Part shown: piece after piece, positions 15,214-25,202 of the stretch | Layout of the letters: each line of letters begins with the position of its first letter | Position numbering within the stretch: the stretch's first letter is position 1 | The notes under the pieces: generated by a model | Seen by the model: the letters and a program-made list of their open reading frames with translations, nothing else | What the model was told of the DNA's origin: nothing | Database searches by the model: none | Position numbers and translations under genes: made by a program | Assembly: GCF_036227485.1 (NCBI RefSeq) | Contig: NZ_CP109479.1 | Span: forward strand, 3,100,001 to 3,164,000 | DNA length: 64,000 nucleotides | Direction: 5' to 3' | From: Streptomyces sp. NBC_01451 | Lineage (GTDB): Bacteria; Actinomycetota; Actinomycetes; Streptomycetales; Streptomycetaceae

Positions 15214-18200
15214 GACCGCTCCCGATTCACACAGGGCGTCCGGACACGTCCGATTCCTCGCCGACAATCGGCGTGTTTCCTGTGGCCATCGGAAAATACA
15301 GCGATCCCCACCTCCCCGACTTGGATGCGGAACCCCAGGTTGGGCACCTTTACGACCTGCTCGCGGCCTTCAACGTCGCGCAGCACCCATGGGCGACCCC
15401 AGCGAGTGAGCGCGGAGCGGGAGCCGTGGAGCGCCGACTGCGTCAGTGGGCGGATGCTGGTGGCGAGCCACAGGCGCCGGCGAACACCGTGCTGTACTGG
15501 GTCGGTCACGGTTGGTCCGACGGGTTGAACGCGGCCCTGGCGCATGCCGACAGCCCAGCGCGGACAGGAGAGGCCGGCGTCACTCCCGAACACCTGGCGG
15601 ATGCCATCCGTACCCGCCAGGCACTGGCTCTGCTCCGTGCGGGCGACGAGGGAGTTCAGGGCTGGACGATGGTCGTCGTGGACACGTGCAGGTCGCGGCG
15701 CTTCGTCGAGCGGCTCGCGTCTGTCCTCAACGCGCACAACCCGCCTCGCCGCGTCCTGCTCATGGGGGTTTCAGGTGAGGGCGCTACGACGCTGGGCCGG
15801 TTCACGGCCGCCCTGCGTGCCGCACTGAGCACGACTTACAGGGCTGACGCGGAGATTTCTCTCATCGACCTCGTGAACCAGTTCCACCGGTTGCTGCCCG
15901 ACTGCGCGATCACCGTTCTGGGTGACATGACCGATGCCGTACTGACTCCTGTGATGCCACCCGTAGGGTCGTGGATGTCGGCGCCGCTCGACGAGATCAG
16001 ACATCTGGAAGATGTCATCGACGACCTGTCCCCTGACGAACGCCGTCATTTCCTGGCCAAGGCACAAGGCGCGGAGCACGGCGAGATTTCCTGGTTTTTC
16101 GAAGGCCGTGAGCAGCAGATCGCCCAGATCGACAGCTGGCTGCGCCAGTCAGTCACGGGCATGCTGGTTGTCACCGGACGGGCGGGGTCGGGCAAGTCCG
16201 CGTTGCTGGGCAATGTGGTCGTGCATGCCCTGCCCGAACTTCGTTCCGCCCTGGCTCGGCGGGGCCTCATAAGCGCCCACGAACACGACGGCATCGCAAC
16301 CGACCCCGTATTCGATGCAGTTATTCACCTCAGTGGTCTGTCCCTGTCCCAGGCCACCGCAAGGATCGCGACCGCGGCCGGCCTTGGCCCCTTGCCCTCC
16401 CAGATTCGCGAGGACGCCGGACTCGCCACTGACCTCGACTGGCTCATTGACGGACTGACGCGACGCCACAAGCCGTTCACCGTGCTGACCGACGCCCTGG
16501 ACGAGGCCGTGGATCCGCTCGATACCGCCCGGTCGCTGCTGGCTCGGCTGACCTCTGTGCCCCTGGTGCGGGTCCTGGTCGGAACGCGGGCCTCGACCAA
16601 CGAACTTCCGGACGTGCCGGCTCGCGATGAGAACGTGCTGGACGCACTGAGTTCATTCACGGATGCCATCGAATACGTTCGGGTCACCTGGGAGGCAGAG
16701 GCAATCCACCGGTATGTGGTCCGCCGACTGAGAACGGCCCGTGACCACGGTTCCAGAGGCGTAACGGCTGCCAACAGGGGCATCATCGATGGCTGGCAGG
16801 ACGAAGACATAGAACGCGTGGCCGACACCATCGCGCGAAGGGACCGAGAGTTCCTCTACGCGCGATTGGCGGTGTACGAGATCCTGGAGGACCCGCGGCT
16901 GCTCACACCCGGGCGGGCCTGGTCGCTGGACCTGCTTCTCGCCGGCGATCACAACGACTTGTTCGGCAAAGCCATCGGCAGGCTGGCTCAGACGAACGAC
17001 CGTCATCCTCTTCTGCTCCGAGCGCTGGCACTGGGCCATGGGCGCGGCGTTCCGGAATCCGACGGCGTCTGGGCGGCTCTCGCGGCATCGGTCGGTCCGA
17101 GCACGATGCGGGTGGACTGGTCCCAGGGTGCGCCCTCGGACAGCGTGCATTCGGACATTGCCTGGGCCGAAGTGATGGGCGAGTTACTCGAACGGGCCGC
17201 AGCCTATGTGGTCATCGACACCACGGGAGTCGAGGGAACGCAGGCACGAGCGGAGCATGGCGGGGAAACGGTCTACAGGCTGGCGCACCGCACCTTCATC
17301 GAGTACTTCCTGGCTCGCGATCCCGAGCAGGCGGTGCGGGACCGGCACAACGCCGCCCGAGCACTCCTCTCGATCGCGGCGGGTTCGAAGGCGCCGGCCA
17401 TGCCCGCCTATCTGGCCCGTCACCTCTCGGGCCACGTCGCCGAAGCCGACCTCTGGGAACAACTGGCGGAACTCCCTTCGGTTCTCGACCGTCTTCAGCC
17501 GCGTGCGATCACGGCAGACGCCTTGCGTACCTTGTTCGGACGCAAGGCGGTGCCTCCCCCAGTGGCAGGTGTCATCGGAGCCTGCGAAGTGCTGGAGAAG
17601 GCCCATCCCGGCGATCGGCCGGGGTTGCGGCAACTGTCCATGGCCAAGTACAGCGGCCGGCAGATCGCGGAGGAATCCACGGGCGGCTGGGGGATTGCCT
17701 CCGCGCGCATTGGCCATATGACCGTGCACGCGCAGCTCAGCGGGCACTCCGCACCCGTAAATCGCGTACGCGGCCTTTCCTTGTTCGATGGCCGCAGCAC
17801 ACTCGCCTCAGCCGGTGACGACGGCACCATCCGGCTCTGGGACGCGGAGCACGCCACTCCGATCGGGCCTCCCATGCATGGCCATCACGGCACCATTGAG
17901 GATATTTGCGCCTTTCTCGGGCCGAACGATCGCACGCTCCTCGCCAGCGCGGGCGGTGACCGAACAGTGCGAATCTGGGACCTTTCGACAGGTCGCCAGG
18001 TAGGCGGGCCGCTCACTGGTCATCGAGGCCGCGTCTGGGGTGTTTGCCCTCTTCCTGGATGGGATGCCGACGGAAATCCGGACGACCGGAACCTGATCGC
18101 GGCGGCAGACGACGGCACGGTTCGGGTGTGGGACCCGATGAGCGGAGAATTACGGGGCGCTCCGTTGACCGGCCACACAGGTGGCGTCTGGTCGCTGTGC

Positions 18201-20810
18201 ACCCTCCCGGGCCGGGGATTTGACGGGTTCCCCGAACGGACCACGTTACTGGCGACCGGCGGCCAGGACGGAACCGTACGGATCTGGGACCCGGGTTCCG
18301 GCAGTCAGGTGGGCGAACAGATCATCGCGAACTCCGGCGGGATACGGAGCATGTGCGCGCTGCCCGGGTGGGCACCCGACGGGCGCTCCATACTGGCCAC
18401 CGCGGGTGACGACGGAATGACTCACCTGTGGGACCCGGTGGACGGTCGCCGGATCGGTGTTCCCCTGGAGGGCCATGTCGGCCGTGTCTGGGGAGTCTGC
18501 GCAGTAACCAACGAAAACGCCGAGGGCATTCCAGAACGCACACTCCTCGCCACGACAGGCCAGGACGGTTCGATCCGGCTGTGGGATCCCGTCGCGGGGC
18601 GCCAAATCGGGCCATCGCTCGCCGGGCACGACGGACGCGTCATGGGTGTCTGTGCCGTTCCGCGACTACAGACCTCCCGCGGGCGTTCCCTGTTGGCCAG
18701 CGCCGGGCAGGACGGAACGGTACGGATCTGGGATCCGGCGGTCTCCGAGGACAGAGAAACCGATCCTTTCGCCGACCGGGCCGTTCGCGTACGCGCGGTG
18801 AGCCCGCTGAACCGAGGGCTGGGCAAGTCCACCCTGGTGGCGAACGCTGCCGATGACGGAACCGTCCGCATCTGGGACCCCGCCCTTGGCTGCCAGATCG
18901 GCCGCACCCTCGGAGGCCACCGAGGCGCCGTACTGGGCATTTGCACGCTCCCTATTCCGAATCAGCACCACGGGACCGACCCCGGGACGTTCCGACTTGC
19001 CACTGCGGGCCGGGACGGCACTGTGCGGATCTGGGATCCGGTCGTCGGCCGCCAGTCGGGTCCACCACTGACCGGCCACGAAGGCCGCGTCTGGGGTATA
19101 TGCACCCTTCCCGGGTGGGGGTCCGACGGGACCTCGGACGGAAGTACGTTGCTCGCGACCACCGGGCAGGACGGCACTGTGCGGATCTGGGATCCGGTCG
19201 CCGGCCGCCAGTCGGGTCCACCACTGACCGGCCACGAAGGCCGGGTCCGGGGTATATGCACCCTTCCCGGGTGGGGGTCCGACGGGACCTCGGACGGAAG
19301 TACGTTGCTCGCGACCACCGGGCAGGACGGCACTGTGCGGATCTGGGATCCGGTCGCCGGCCGCCAGTCGGGTCCACCACTGACCGGCCACGAAGGCCGG
19401 GCGCTCGGGATCTGCTGCTTCCCCGCGCGTGACGCGGCAAGCGGCCTGCTGCTGGCCAGCACCGGAGAGGACGGCACCGTACGTGTCTGGGATCCGGTGA
19501 CAGGCCATCAACTGGGACTCCCGCTCGTGGGACACACGGGCGGCGTATGGGCGGTTTGCGCGTTCCCGGCGCCCGCAGATGGCAAGTCGACCGGGTACTC
19601 CACAGCGGCTCCCATGCTGCTGGCCACAGCCGGGGAGGACGGGACGGTGCGGGTTTGGGACCCGATAGCCGGCCGTCAGCTCGGGGCCCCCTTCAACGGT
19701 CACGCCGGCGCCGTGTTCGATGTGCGCGTCGTACCGGGGTCGGACGCCACTGGTCATCCGGACGGGCATGCCCTCCTCGCCACAGCCGGCGAGGACGGCA
19801 CGGTCCGAGTCTGGGACCCCTGGACGGAACGACTCGTGGGTGAAGCATTCCTGCCGTCTTCCAGGACGGTTCGAGCACTGGCGCCGATGGAGGTGAGCGA
19901 CACCCAGTGCGTTGTCCTCACCAGCAACGGTGCGCTGTCGACCTGGGATGCCGCCACTACCGCCCTGGAGCCGATCCGGATGAGGGCGGGGGTCTCCGCC
20001 GTGGCCTCACTCGGGGAACATGGCCACGGGACTCTGGCTGTCTGCCACACCAACGGGCTTGTGCAGTTGATGGACCGACACGGCAGCCCTACCGCAGCCG
20101 ACTCCCTTCTGATCGACGGTGATTCGGCCCTGACAGTGGGGCATCTGCCTGCACCGGGAGGTGGTCGAGGTCACTTCGTCGAAGCCGGATCGGCCGGGTT
20201 CATCACCGAGTTCACCTTTGACAAAGGTATTCGCCACACGTTTCGGGCGCACCATGCTCCCATCAGGGATCTGCGCCTTGTGGAACCGTCCGGCGGGCAG
20301 CCGGCGCTATTGGCCTCCGCGGGCAACGACGGAACCATTCACATATGGGACGCCACGACGTGGGTCCGTCGTGCGCGTCTCCTCCCCGGGCACAAAGGAT
20401 GGGTATGGTCCCTTGCCCTCCTACCCGGAGGCACAGCACACGCACCGACGCTGGTCTCGGCAGGCTCCGACGGTGTCATCCGCGTCTGGGACCCGTATGC
20501 GGGCAGCCAGGTCGGATCGGATTTGCTCGGGCATGACGACCAGGTCAGAGCTCTCGTGGTGGCAACCTCCCCCGACGGCTCCATGCTTCTGGTATCGGGC
20601 GGCCACGACGGCACAGTGCGCCTCTGGTGCCCGTTCACCGGCTCCCTGATACGGACGATTCCCCTGGGTGCTCCTGTGCACGCCCTGCTCCAGCAACCGG
20701 CTCGGGAGGCCGACCTTCGGCGGACGACCGACGGAGCCACCATCACGGTCGGCCTTCAGACCGGAATTCTCCTCCTCGACATACATGGCTCGCTTTTTTG
20801 TTCAGAGTGA
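15210..20810 (+). CDS. caspase-like / STAND NTPase / WD40 repeat protein
   Basis: Very large signalling protein of 1866 residues. The N-terminal caspase-like peptidase has an intact dyad: His100 in YWVGHGW and Cys160 in VVVDTCRSRRF. A STAND/NACHT NTPase follows: FEGREQQIAQIDSWL, Walker A GRAGSGKSA (323-331) and Walker B VLTDALDEA (about 425-433). A helical region continues to about 830. From residue ~840 to the end are about 17 clear WD40 blades (GxDGTVRxWDP) and about three degenerate ones, enough for three seven-blade propellers. Start GTG overlaps the lipase stop. TTA codons at 659, 981 and 1013. Two and a half blades are near-identical 156-bp DNA repeats. The architecture fits a sensor that binds a ligand with its propellers, oligomerises and activates the protease; target and trigger are unknown. 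Confidence 0.88.
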   Translation: MRPLPIHTGRPDTSDSSPTIGVFPVAIGKYSDPHLPDLDAEPQVGHLYDLLAAFNVAQHPWATPASERGAGAVERRLRQWADAGGEPQAPANTVLYWVGHGWSDGLNAALAHADSPARTGEAGVTPEHLADAIRTRQALALLRAGDEGVQGWTMVVVDTCRSRRFVERLASVLNAHNPPRRVLLMGVSGEGATTLGRFTAALRAALSTTYRADAEISLIDLVNQFHRLLPDCAITVLGDMTDAVLTPVMPPVGSWMSAPLDEIRHLEDVIDDLSPDERRHFLAKAQGAEHGEISWFFEGREQQIAQIDSWLRQSVTGMLVVTGRAGSGKSALLGNVVVHALPELRSALARRGLISAHEHDGIATDPVFDAVIHLSGLSLSQATARIATAAGLGPLPSQIREDAGLATDLDWLIDGLTRRHKPFTVLTDALDEAVDPLDTARSLLARLTSVPLVRVLVGTRASTNELPDVPARDENVLDALSSFTDAIEYVRVTWEAEAIHRYVVRRLRTARDHGSRGVTAANRGIIDGWQDEDIERVADTIARRDREFLYARLAVYEILEDPRLLTPGRAWSLDLLLAGDHNDLFGKAIGRLAQTNDRHPLLLRALALGHGRGVPESDGVWAALAASVGPSTMRVDWSQGAPSDSVHSDIAWAEVMGELLERAAAYVVIDTTGVEGTQARAEHGGETVYRLAHRTFIEYFLARDPEQAVRDRHNAARALLSIAAGSKAPAMPAYLARHLSGHVAEADLWEQLAELPSVLDRLQPRAITADALRTLFGRKAVPPPVAGVIGACEVLEKAHPGDRPGLRQLSMAKYSGRQIAEESTGGWGIASARIGHMTVHAQLSGHSAPVNRVRGLSLFDGRSTLASAGDDGTIRLWDAEHATPIGPPMHGHHGTIEDICAFLGPNDRTLLASAGGDRTVRIWDLSTGRQVGGPLTGHRGRVWGVCPLPGWDADGNPDDRNLIAAADDGTVRVWDPMSGELRGAPLTGHTGGVWSLCTLPGRGFDGFPERTTLLATGGQDGTVRIWDPGSGSQVGEQIIANSGGIRSMCALPGWAPDGRSILATAGDDGMTHLWDPVDGRRIGVPLEGHVGRVWGVCAVTNENAEGIPERTLLATTGQDGSIRLWDPVAGRQIGPSLAGHDGRVMGVCAVPRLQTSRGRSLLASAGQDGTVRIWDPAVSEDRETDPFADRAVRVRAVSPLNRGLGKSTLVANAADDGTVRIWDPALGCQIGRTLGGHRGAVLGICTLPIPNQHHGTDPGTFRLATAGRDGTVRIWDPVVGRQSGPPLTGHEGRVWGICTLPGWGSDGTSDGSTLLATTGQDGTVRIWDPVAGRQSGPPLTGHEGRVRGICTLPGWGSDGTSDGSTLLATTGQDGTVRIWDPVAGRQSGPPLTGHEGRALGICCFPARDAASGLLLASTGEDGTVRVWDPVTGHQLGLPLVGHTGGVWAVCAFPAPADGKSTGYSTAAPMLLATAGEDGTVRVWDPIAGRQLGAPFNGHAGAVFDVRVVPGSDATGHPDGHALLATAGEDGTVRVWDPWTERLVGEAFLPSSRTVRALAPMEVSDTQCVVLTSNGALSTWDAATTALEPIRMRAGVSAVASLGEHGHGTLAVCHTNGLVQLMDRHGSPTAADSLLIDGDSALTVGHLPAPGGGRGHFVEAGSAGFITEFTFDKGIRHTFRAHHAPIRDLRLVEPSGGQPALLASAGNDGTIHIWDATTWVRRARLLPGHKGWVWSLALLPGGTAHAPTLVSAGSDGVIRVWDPYAGSQVGSDLLGHDDQVRALVVATSPDGSMLLVSGGHDGTVRLWCPFTGSLIRTIPLGAPVHALLQQPAREADLRRTTDGATITVGLQTGILLLDIHGSLFCSE
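19012..19404 (+). repeat. near-identical tandem WD40 repeat, 156-bp period
   Basis: The same coding sequence recurs at 19021, 19177 and 19333 (for example CTGTGCGGATCTGGGATCCG), with only a few base differences; the third copy diverges after about 19404. Each unit encodes one 52-residue blade. Other blades of the protein are far more diverged. Confidence 0.9.
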
Positions 20811-20837
20811 AAACCTAGCGAAACGGCTGTGATAATT

Positions 20838-21326
20838 ATGCAGACCAGGCCCGAATGGGACGAATACTTCATGTCGATCGTCGAGGCCGTGAGCCTGAGG
20901 GCAACGTGCAATCGCGGGAAATGCGCCTGCGTAGTCGTTCGCGATCAACGGATCATTTCGACCGGGTACGTGGGCACACCGCCCGGGGTCGACCATTGCG
21001 ACGAAGTGGGTCATCTCGTGCGTAAGATGATTTCCGATGACGGGCGCGCACGGTCTCATTGTGTACGCACCATTCACGCAGAGCAGAACGCGATCGCGCA
21101 GGCTGCCCGATACGGTCAAACACTGGGAAGCTCGACGTTCTACTGCACGATGGAGCCATGTCGAGCGTGCGCAATGCTCGTGATCGCCGTAGGAGCCGAG
21201 CGCGTGGTCGCCGCCTACAGATACCAGGCGGGCGAGGACACGCGAGAGCTCCTGAAGCAGGCTGGAATCGCTCTTGTCGTACTGAACGACGAAGTCATGG
21301 AATATGACTCCATGGAACAGGTGTAG
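20838..21326 (+). CDS. dCMP/nucleoside deaminase-like protein
   Basis: Zinc-dependent deaminase of 162 residues, ComEB/dCMP-deaminase family. Zinc ligands and catalytic Glu are intact: His80 and Glu82 in HAEQNA, Cys108 and Cys111 in PCRAC. The N-terminal WDEYFM, TGYVGTPPG and HCDEVGH segments match dCMP deaminases rather than cytidine deaminases. ATG at 20838 is preferred; a GTG nine bases upstream is possible, and no SD is visible. It lies 27 bp after the WD40 gene and is probably in the same transcript. It could supply dUMP, deplete dCTP precursors or be an effector; which one cannot be told. No TTA codon. Confidence 0.8.
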   Translation: MQTRPEWDEYFMSIVEAVSLRATCNRGKCACVVVRDQRIISTGYVGTPPGVDHCDEVGHLVRKMISDDGRARSHCVRTIHAEQNAIAQAARYGQTLGSSTFYCTMEPCRACAMLVIAVGAERVVAAYRYQAGEDTRELLKQAGIALVVLNDEVMEYDSMEQV

Positions 21327-21332
21327 GAATCC

Positions 21333-22268
21333 TCAGCGCCCGCTCGAAACGCGCGGCGGGTAGGAGCTGTATAAGTTCCTGATCAGCTCCATCTTTTCAG
21401 CCATTACAGCTGCATTCATCGTGCCCGCCAGCCGCACGTCACTGTGTATGTCGACGAATTCATATGGCACGACGCCCCCAGAGGCCCGGGTTTCCTGGAC
21501 ATATTGACGCACTCTCCGCATGAAGGGGAGAACCACACCGGCCAGTATTGCTGCCTCCTCCCGCCTCGGCGGCCGGGTTACGGTCGCCTGAGATATGTGC
21601 GTCCTGGACATCTCCAATATCGAGAGAGCCAGTCCACTGGTTTCCGCTTCAGTCAACTGGGTGACTTCAGGGAAGACCGCCGCCACCATCAGCGTCAGCT
21701 GGAAAACATACCGGCGAGCAGACTCACTGATGTCGAACGCTCTCATTTCCGTCAAGGTGCCATTTAATACCACATCGGGACAGGCAACGACATAGCGAGA
21801 GTATATTTCGAGTATCGACTGCTTCCGTTTGAGCACCTGGAAATGCAGGAGTCGATTCTTGGCAACGTCGCGATCAAGCCGCCCGGTCGGGTGCACCAAA
21901 AACCCGATACTTTCGCAGAAGTTCGGCGCATCGCCCTGCAAGCACAGCATGAACTTTTCGAATATTTCCTCACCCTTCATCTGCGGTTCCGAAACGTAGA
22001 CGTAGTACCGTCGCAGATCCCGGGCAAGGAAAGATGCATCAGAAAGGAGCTCGAAACCGAAAGGGCAGATGCCGGAGGCCTGGGGCGATATGTGCGAGAT
22101 CGTGGAGGTGATGTAGGTGCGCCACTTCGACAACCAAAAGGATCCTTGCTGATCGGTGAATTCATGGACAAGTCCAGCCATTGAGTCCTCCATTCGGAAA
22201 ATTCCAGCATCGAGGGTCACTCGTTCAGCCACTTGCCGAAGAATTCTGCGCAGATTCGACGGCCACAT
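21333..22268 (-). CDS. orphan protein of unknown function
   Basis: 311-residue protein that I do not recognise. Predicted soluble and mainly helical, with no signal peptide or membrane segment; Cys and aromatic content is higher than in neighbours (ICPFGFELL, FMLCLQGDAPNFCESIGFLV). Start ATG at 22268; a second Met (MEDSMAGLVHEF) is possible. Base composition is noticeably less GC-rich than in the core genes, and codon 168 is TTA. It is tail-to-tail with the deaminase gene, only 6 bp apart and with no terminator, so the two transcripts must overlap. It may be the fourth part of the island system or unrelated cargo. Confidence 0.65.
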   Translation of the reverse strand: MWPSNLRRILRQVAERVTLDAGIFRMEDSMAGLVHEFTDQQGSFWLSKWRTYITSTISHISPQASGICPFGFELLSDASFLARDLRRYYVYVSEPQMKGEEIFEKFMLCLQGDAPNFCESIGFLVHPTGRLDRDVAKNRLLHFQVLKRKQSILEIYSRYVVACPDVVLNGTLTEMRAFDISESARRYVFQLTLMVAAVFPEVTQLTEAETSGLALSILEMSRTHISQATVTRPPRREEAAILAGVVLPFMRRVRQYVQETRASGGVVPYEFVDIHSDVRLAGTMNAAVMAEKMELIRNLYSSYPPRVSSGR

Positions 22269-22362
22269 ATTTACGACTCGGTACTAATGTCCCAGCTCCG
22301 CCTGAATTCGTCCAGCACGCGGGCGCACCCGGACCGATCCCGACCGGCACGAGAACGGCGAA

Positions 22363-22392
22363 GGGGCCGAGCTCATGAGAAAGCCCGGCCCC
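22363..22392 (-). terminator. hairpin behind ychF
   Basis: GGGGCCG/CGGCCCC stem continued by GCT/AGC after a one-base bulge on each side; about 50 bp past the ychF stop. Confidence 0.45.
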
Positions 22393-22439
22393 GAATCCGC
22401 ACACCCAACGAATCGAATCAACGCAAGGTAATCGATCGG

Positions 22440-23528
<1,089 letters not shown>

Positions 23529-23736
23529 GTTGCGACTTCCCGTACGAGAGGAGGGTGAGGGGGTGGAGACGATCCCTCAGTCTAAGGGCTGTCGTAGCCC
23601 CCGCCCGGCGGCGTATCGAACGCTTGGCCAGGGTCGGTCCGTCGGCGTGTCCTGGGTGCTTGTCGGGCGTGGGTTCGGTATCCGTTCGGCGTGTCTGAGG
23701 GGCTGTTCCCTGTACAGGCCGACCTAGGTTGGTCCA

Positions 23737-24306
23737 GTGGAGCAACACAGGACCCGACACCGTCCCCCGCACTCCGGCCCCGCCCGGCCCGGCCGCGGCG
23801 CCTCGCCGGACCCGCGCGGCGGCCGTGCCGCAGGGCAGGCGGCGGCCGGATCCCGGCGCCCCCCGGCCGCCGCCCGGCGGTCCGCCCCGCCGTTGGTGCA
23901 GGCTCTGCGGCGGATGCCCGATCCCCGGCTCACCGGTCTCGGCGGCGGGCTGTTCTGCGCCGCGGTGATGTTCGCGCTCGGCTGTCTCGACCGGTTGCTG
24001 TTCGGGGCGTCCCTGACGGCGTACGGAGTGCTGTTCCTGCCGGTGTGCGTGCTCACCGCGGTCTGGGTGCGGGGCGCGGACCTGGTGACCGCGCCCGTCG
24101 TCGTACCCATCGCCTTCACCGTGGGCCTGCTGCCCGTGGCCGACGGGGACGGCGGGATCTTCTCCCACCTCATGGGCATCGTCACGGCGCTGGCCACCGA
24201 GGCCGGGTGGCTGTACGGGGGGACGCTGGTCGCCGGCCTCATCGCGACCGTCCGGAAGGTGCGCCTGATGAACCGGCGGCCGGGGCGGGCCCGTATGCCC
24301 GTGTGA
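23737..24306 (+). CDS. DUF6542 membrane protein
   Basis: Membrane protein of 189 residues, unknown function. An N-terminal basic, Pro-rich tail of about 70 residues precedes four hydrophobic segments (GLGGGLFCAAVMFALGCL; YGVLFLPVCVLTAVWV; VTAPVVVPIAFTVGLL; AGWLYGGTLVAGLIATV), then a short basic C-tail. GTG start (VEQHRTRHR). Divergent from ychF, an arrangement I recall as usual in streptomycetes. Confidence 0.75.
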   Translation: MEQHRTRHRPPHSGPARPGRGASPDPRGGRAAGQAAAGSRRPPAAARRSAPPLVQALRRMPDPRLTGLGGGLFCAAVMFALGCLDRLLFGASLTAYGVLFLPVCVLTAVWVRGADLVTAPVVVPIAFTVGLLPVADGDGGIFSHLMGIVTALATEAGWLYGGTLVAGLIATVRKVRLMNRRPGRARMPV

Positions 24307-24426
24307 GGTGCCGGGGCGATGGTTGCCCCGGCTGGTGGTGGTCCCCTGGCCGCCCGTCCCGCGTCTCGGCGCCGCTCCCCGCCCGGTCACGCCGGACAGG
24401 TCACGACGCCCTGTCACGACGCCCGG

Positions 24427-25173
24427 TCACGCCTCCTTGGACGCCCGCATCGCCGCGCCCACGATCCCCGCGTTGTTCTGCAGCTGAGCCGGGACGAGTT
24501 CCGCCTTGATGCCCTCGATCAGCGGCAGGAACTTCTGGGACTTGCGGCTGACACCGCCGCCGATGATGAACAACTCGGGGGAGAACAGCATCTCCACATG
24601 GGCCAGGTACTTCTGGACGCGGTGGGCCCAGTGCTCCCACGTCAGCTCGTTGTCGTCCTTGGCCTTGGTGGACGCCCGGGTCTCCGCGTCGTGCCCGTGC
24701 AGTTCCAGGTGGCCCAGTTCCGTGTTGGGGACCAGCGCGCCCTCGACGAAGAGGGCGCTGCCGATGCCCGTGCCGAAGGTGAGGAGGGCGACCGTGCCTC
24801 TGCGGTCGCGGCCGGCGCCGAACTGCATCTCGGCGACGCCCGCCGCGTCCGCGTCGTTCAGCACGGTCACCGGGAGGCCGCCCAGGCGGTCGCTCAGCAA
24901 CGCGCGCGCGTCCGTGTCGATCCAGTTCTTGTCGACGTTCGCCGCCGTACGGATCGTCGAGCCGCCGGTGACCACGCCCGGGAAGGTGATGCCGACCGGG
25001 CCCGTCCAGCCGAAGTGGTCGACGACCTCCTTCACGCCGTCCGCCACCGCGTCGGGTGTGGCCGGTTGCGGGGTGAGCACCTTGAAGCGCTCCTCCGCGA
25101 GGTCGCCCCTGTCCAGGTCCACAGGGGCGCCCTTGATCCCTGACCCGCCGATGTCCACGCCGAAGATGTGCAT
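24427..25173 (-). CDS. ppgK: polyphosphate glucokinase
   Basis: ROK-family kinase of 248 residues that phosphorylates glucose with polyphosphate (and usually ATP). The phosphate motif [13 protein letters not shown] is at the N-terminus; [12 protein letters not shown] carries the catalytic Asp; the [11 protein letters not shown] glycine motif and ELGHLELHG are typical of PpgK. SD-poor start at 25173. It stands next to ispH on the same strand, 29 bp apart, and is probably co-transcribed. Confidence 0.95.
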   Translation of the reverse strand: MHIFGVDIGGSGIKGAPVDLDRGDLAEERFKVLTPQPATPDAVADGVKEVVDHFGWTGPVGITFPGVVTGGSTIRTAANVDKNWIDTDARALLSDRLGGLPVTVLNDADAAGVAEMQFGAGRDRRGTVALLTFGTGIGSALFVEGALVPNTELGHLELHGHDAETRASTKAKDDNELTWEHWAHRVQKYLAHVEMLFSPELFIIGGGVSRKSQKFLPLIEGIKAELVPAQLQNNAGIVGAAMRASKEA

Positions 25174-25202
25174 GGCTCTACGTTACGGCGTAGGACAGAC
25201 AG

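Noticed and set aside
19012..19404. CRISPR array
   Set aside because: Repeat period is 156 bp without spacers and the sequence is coding WD40 blades.
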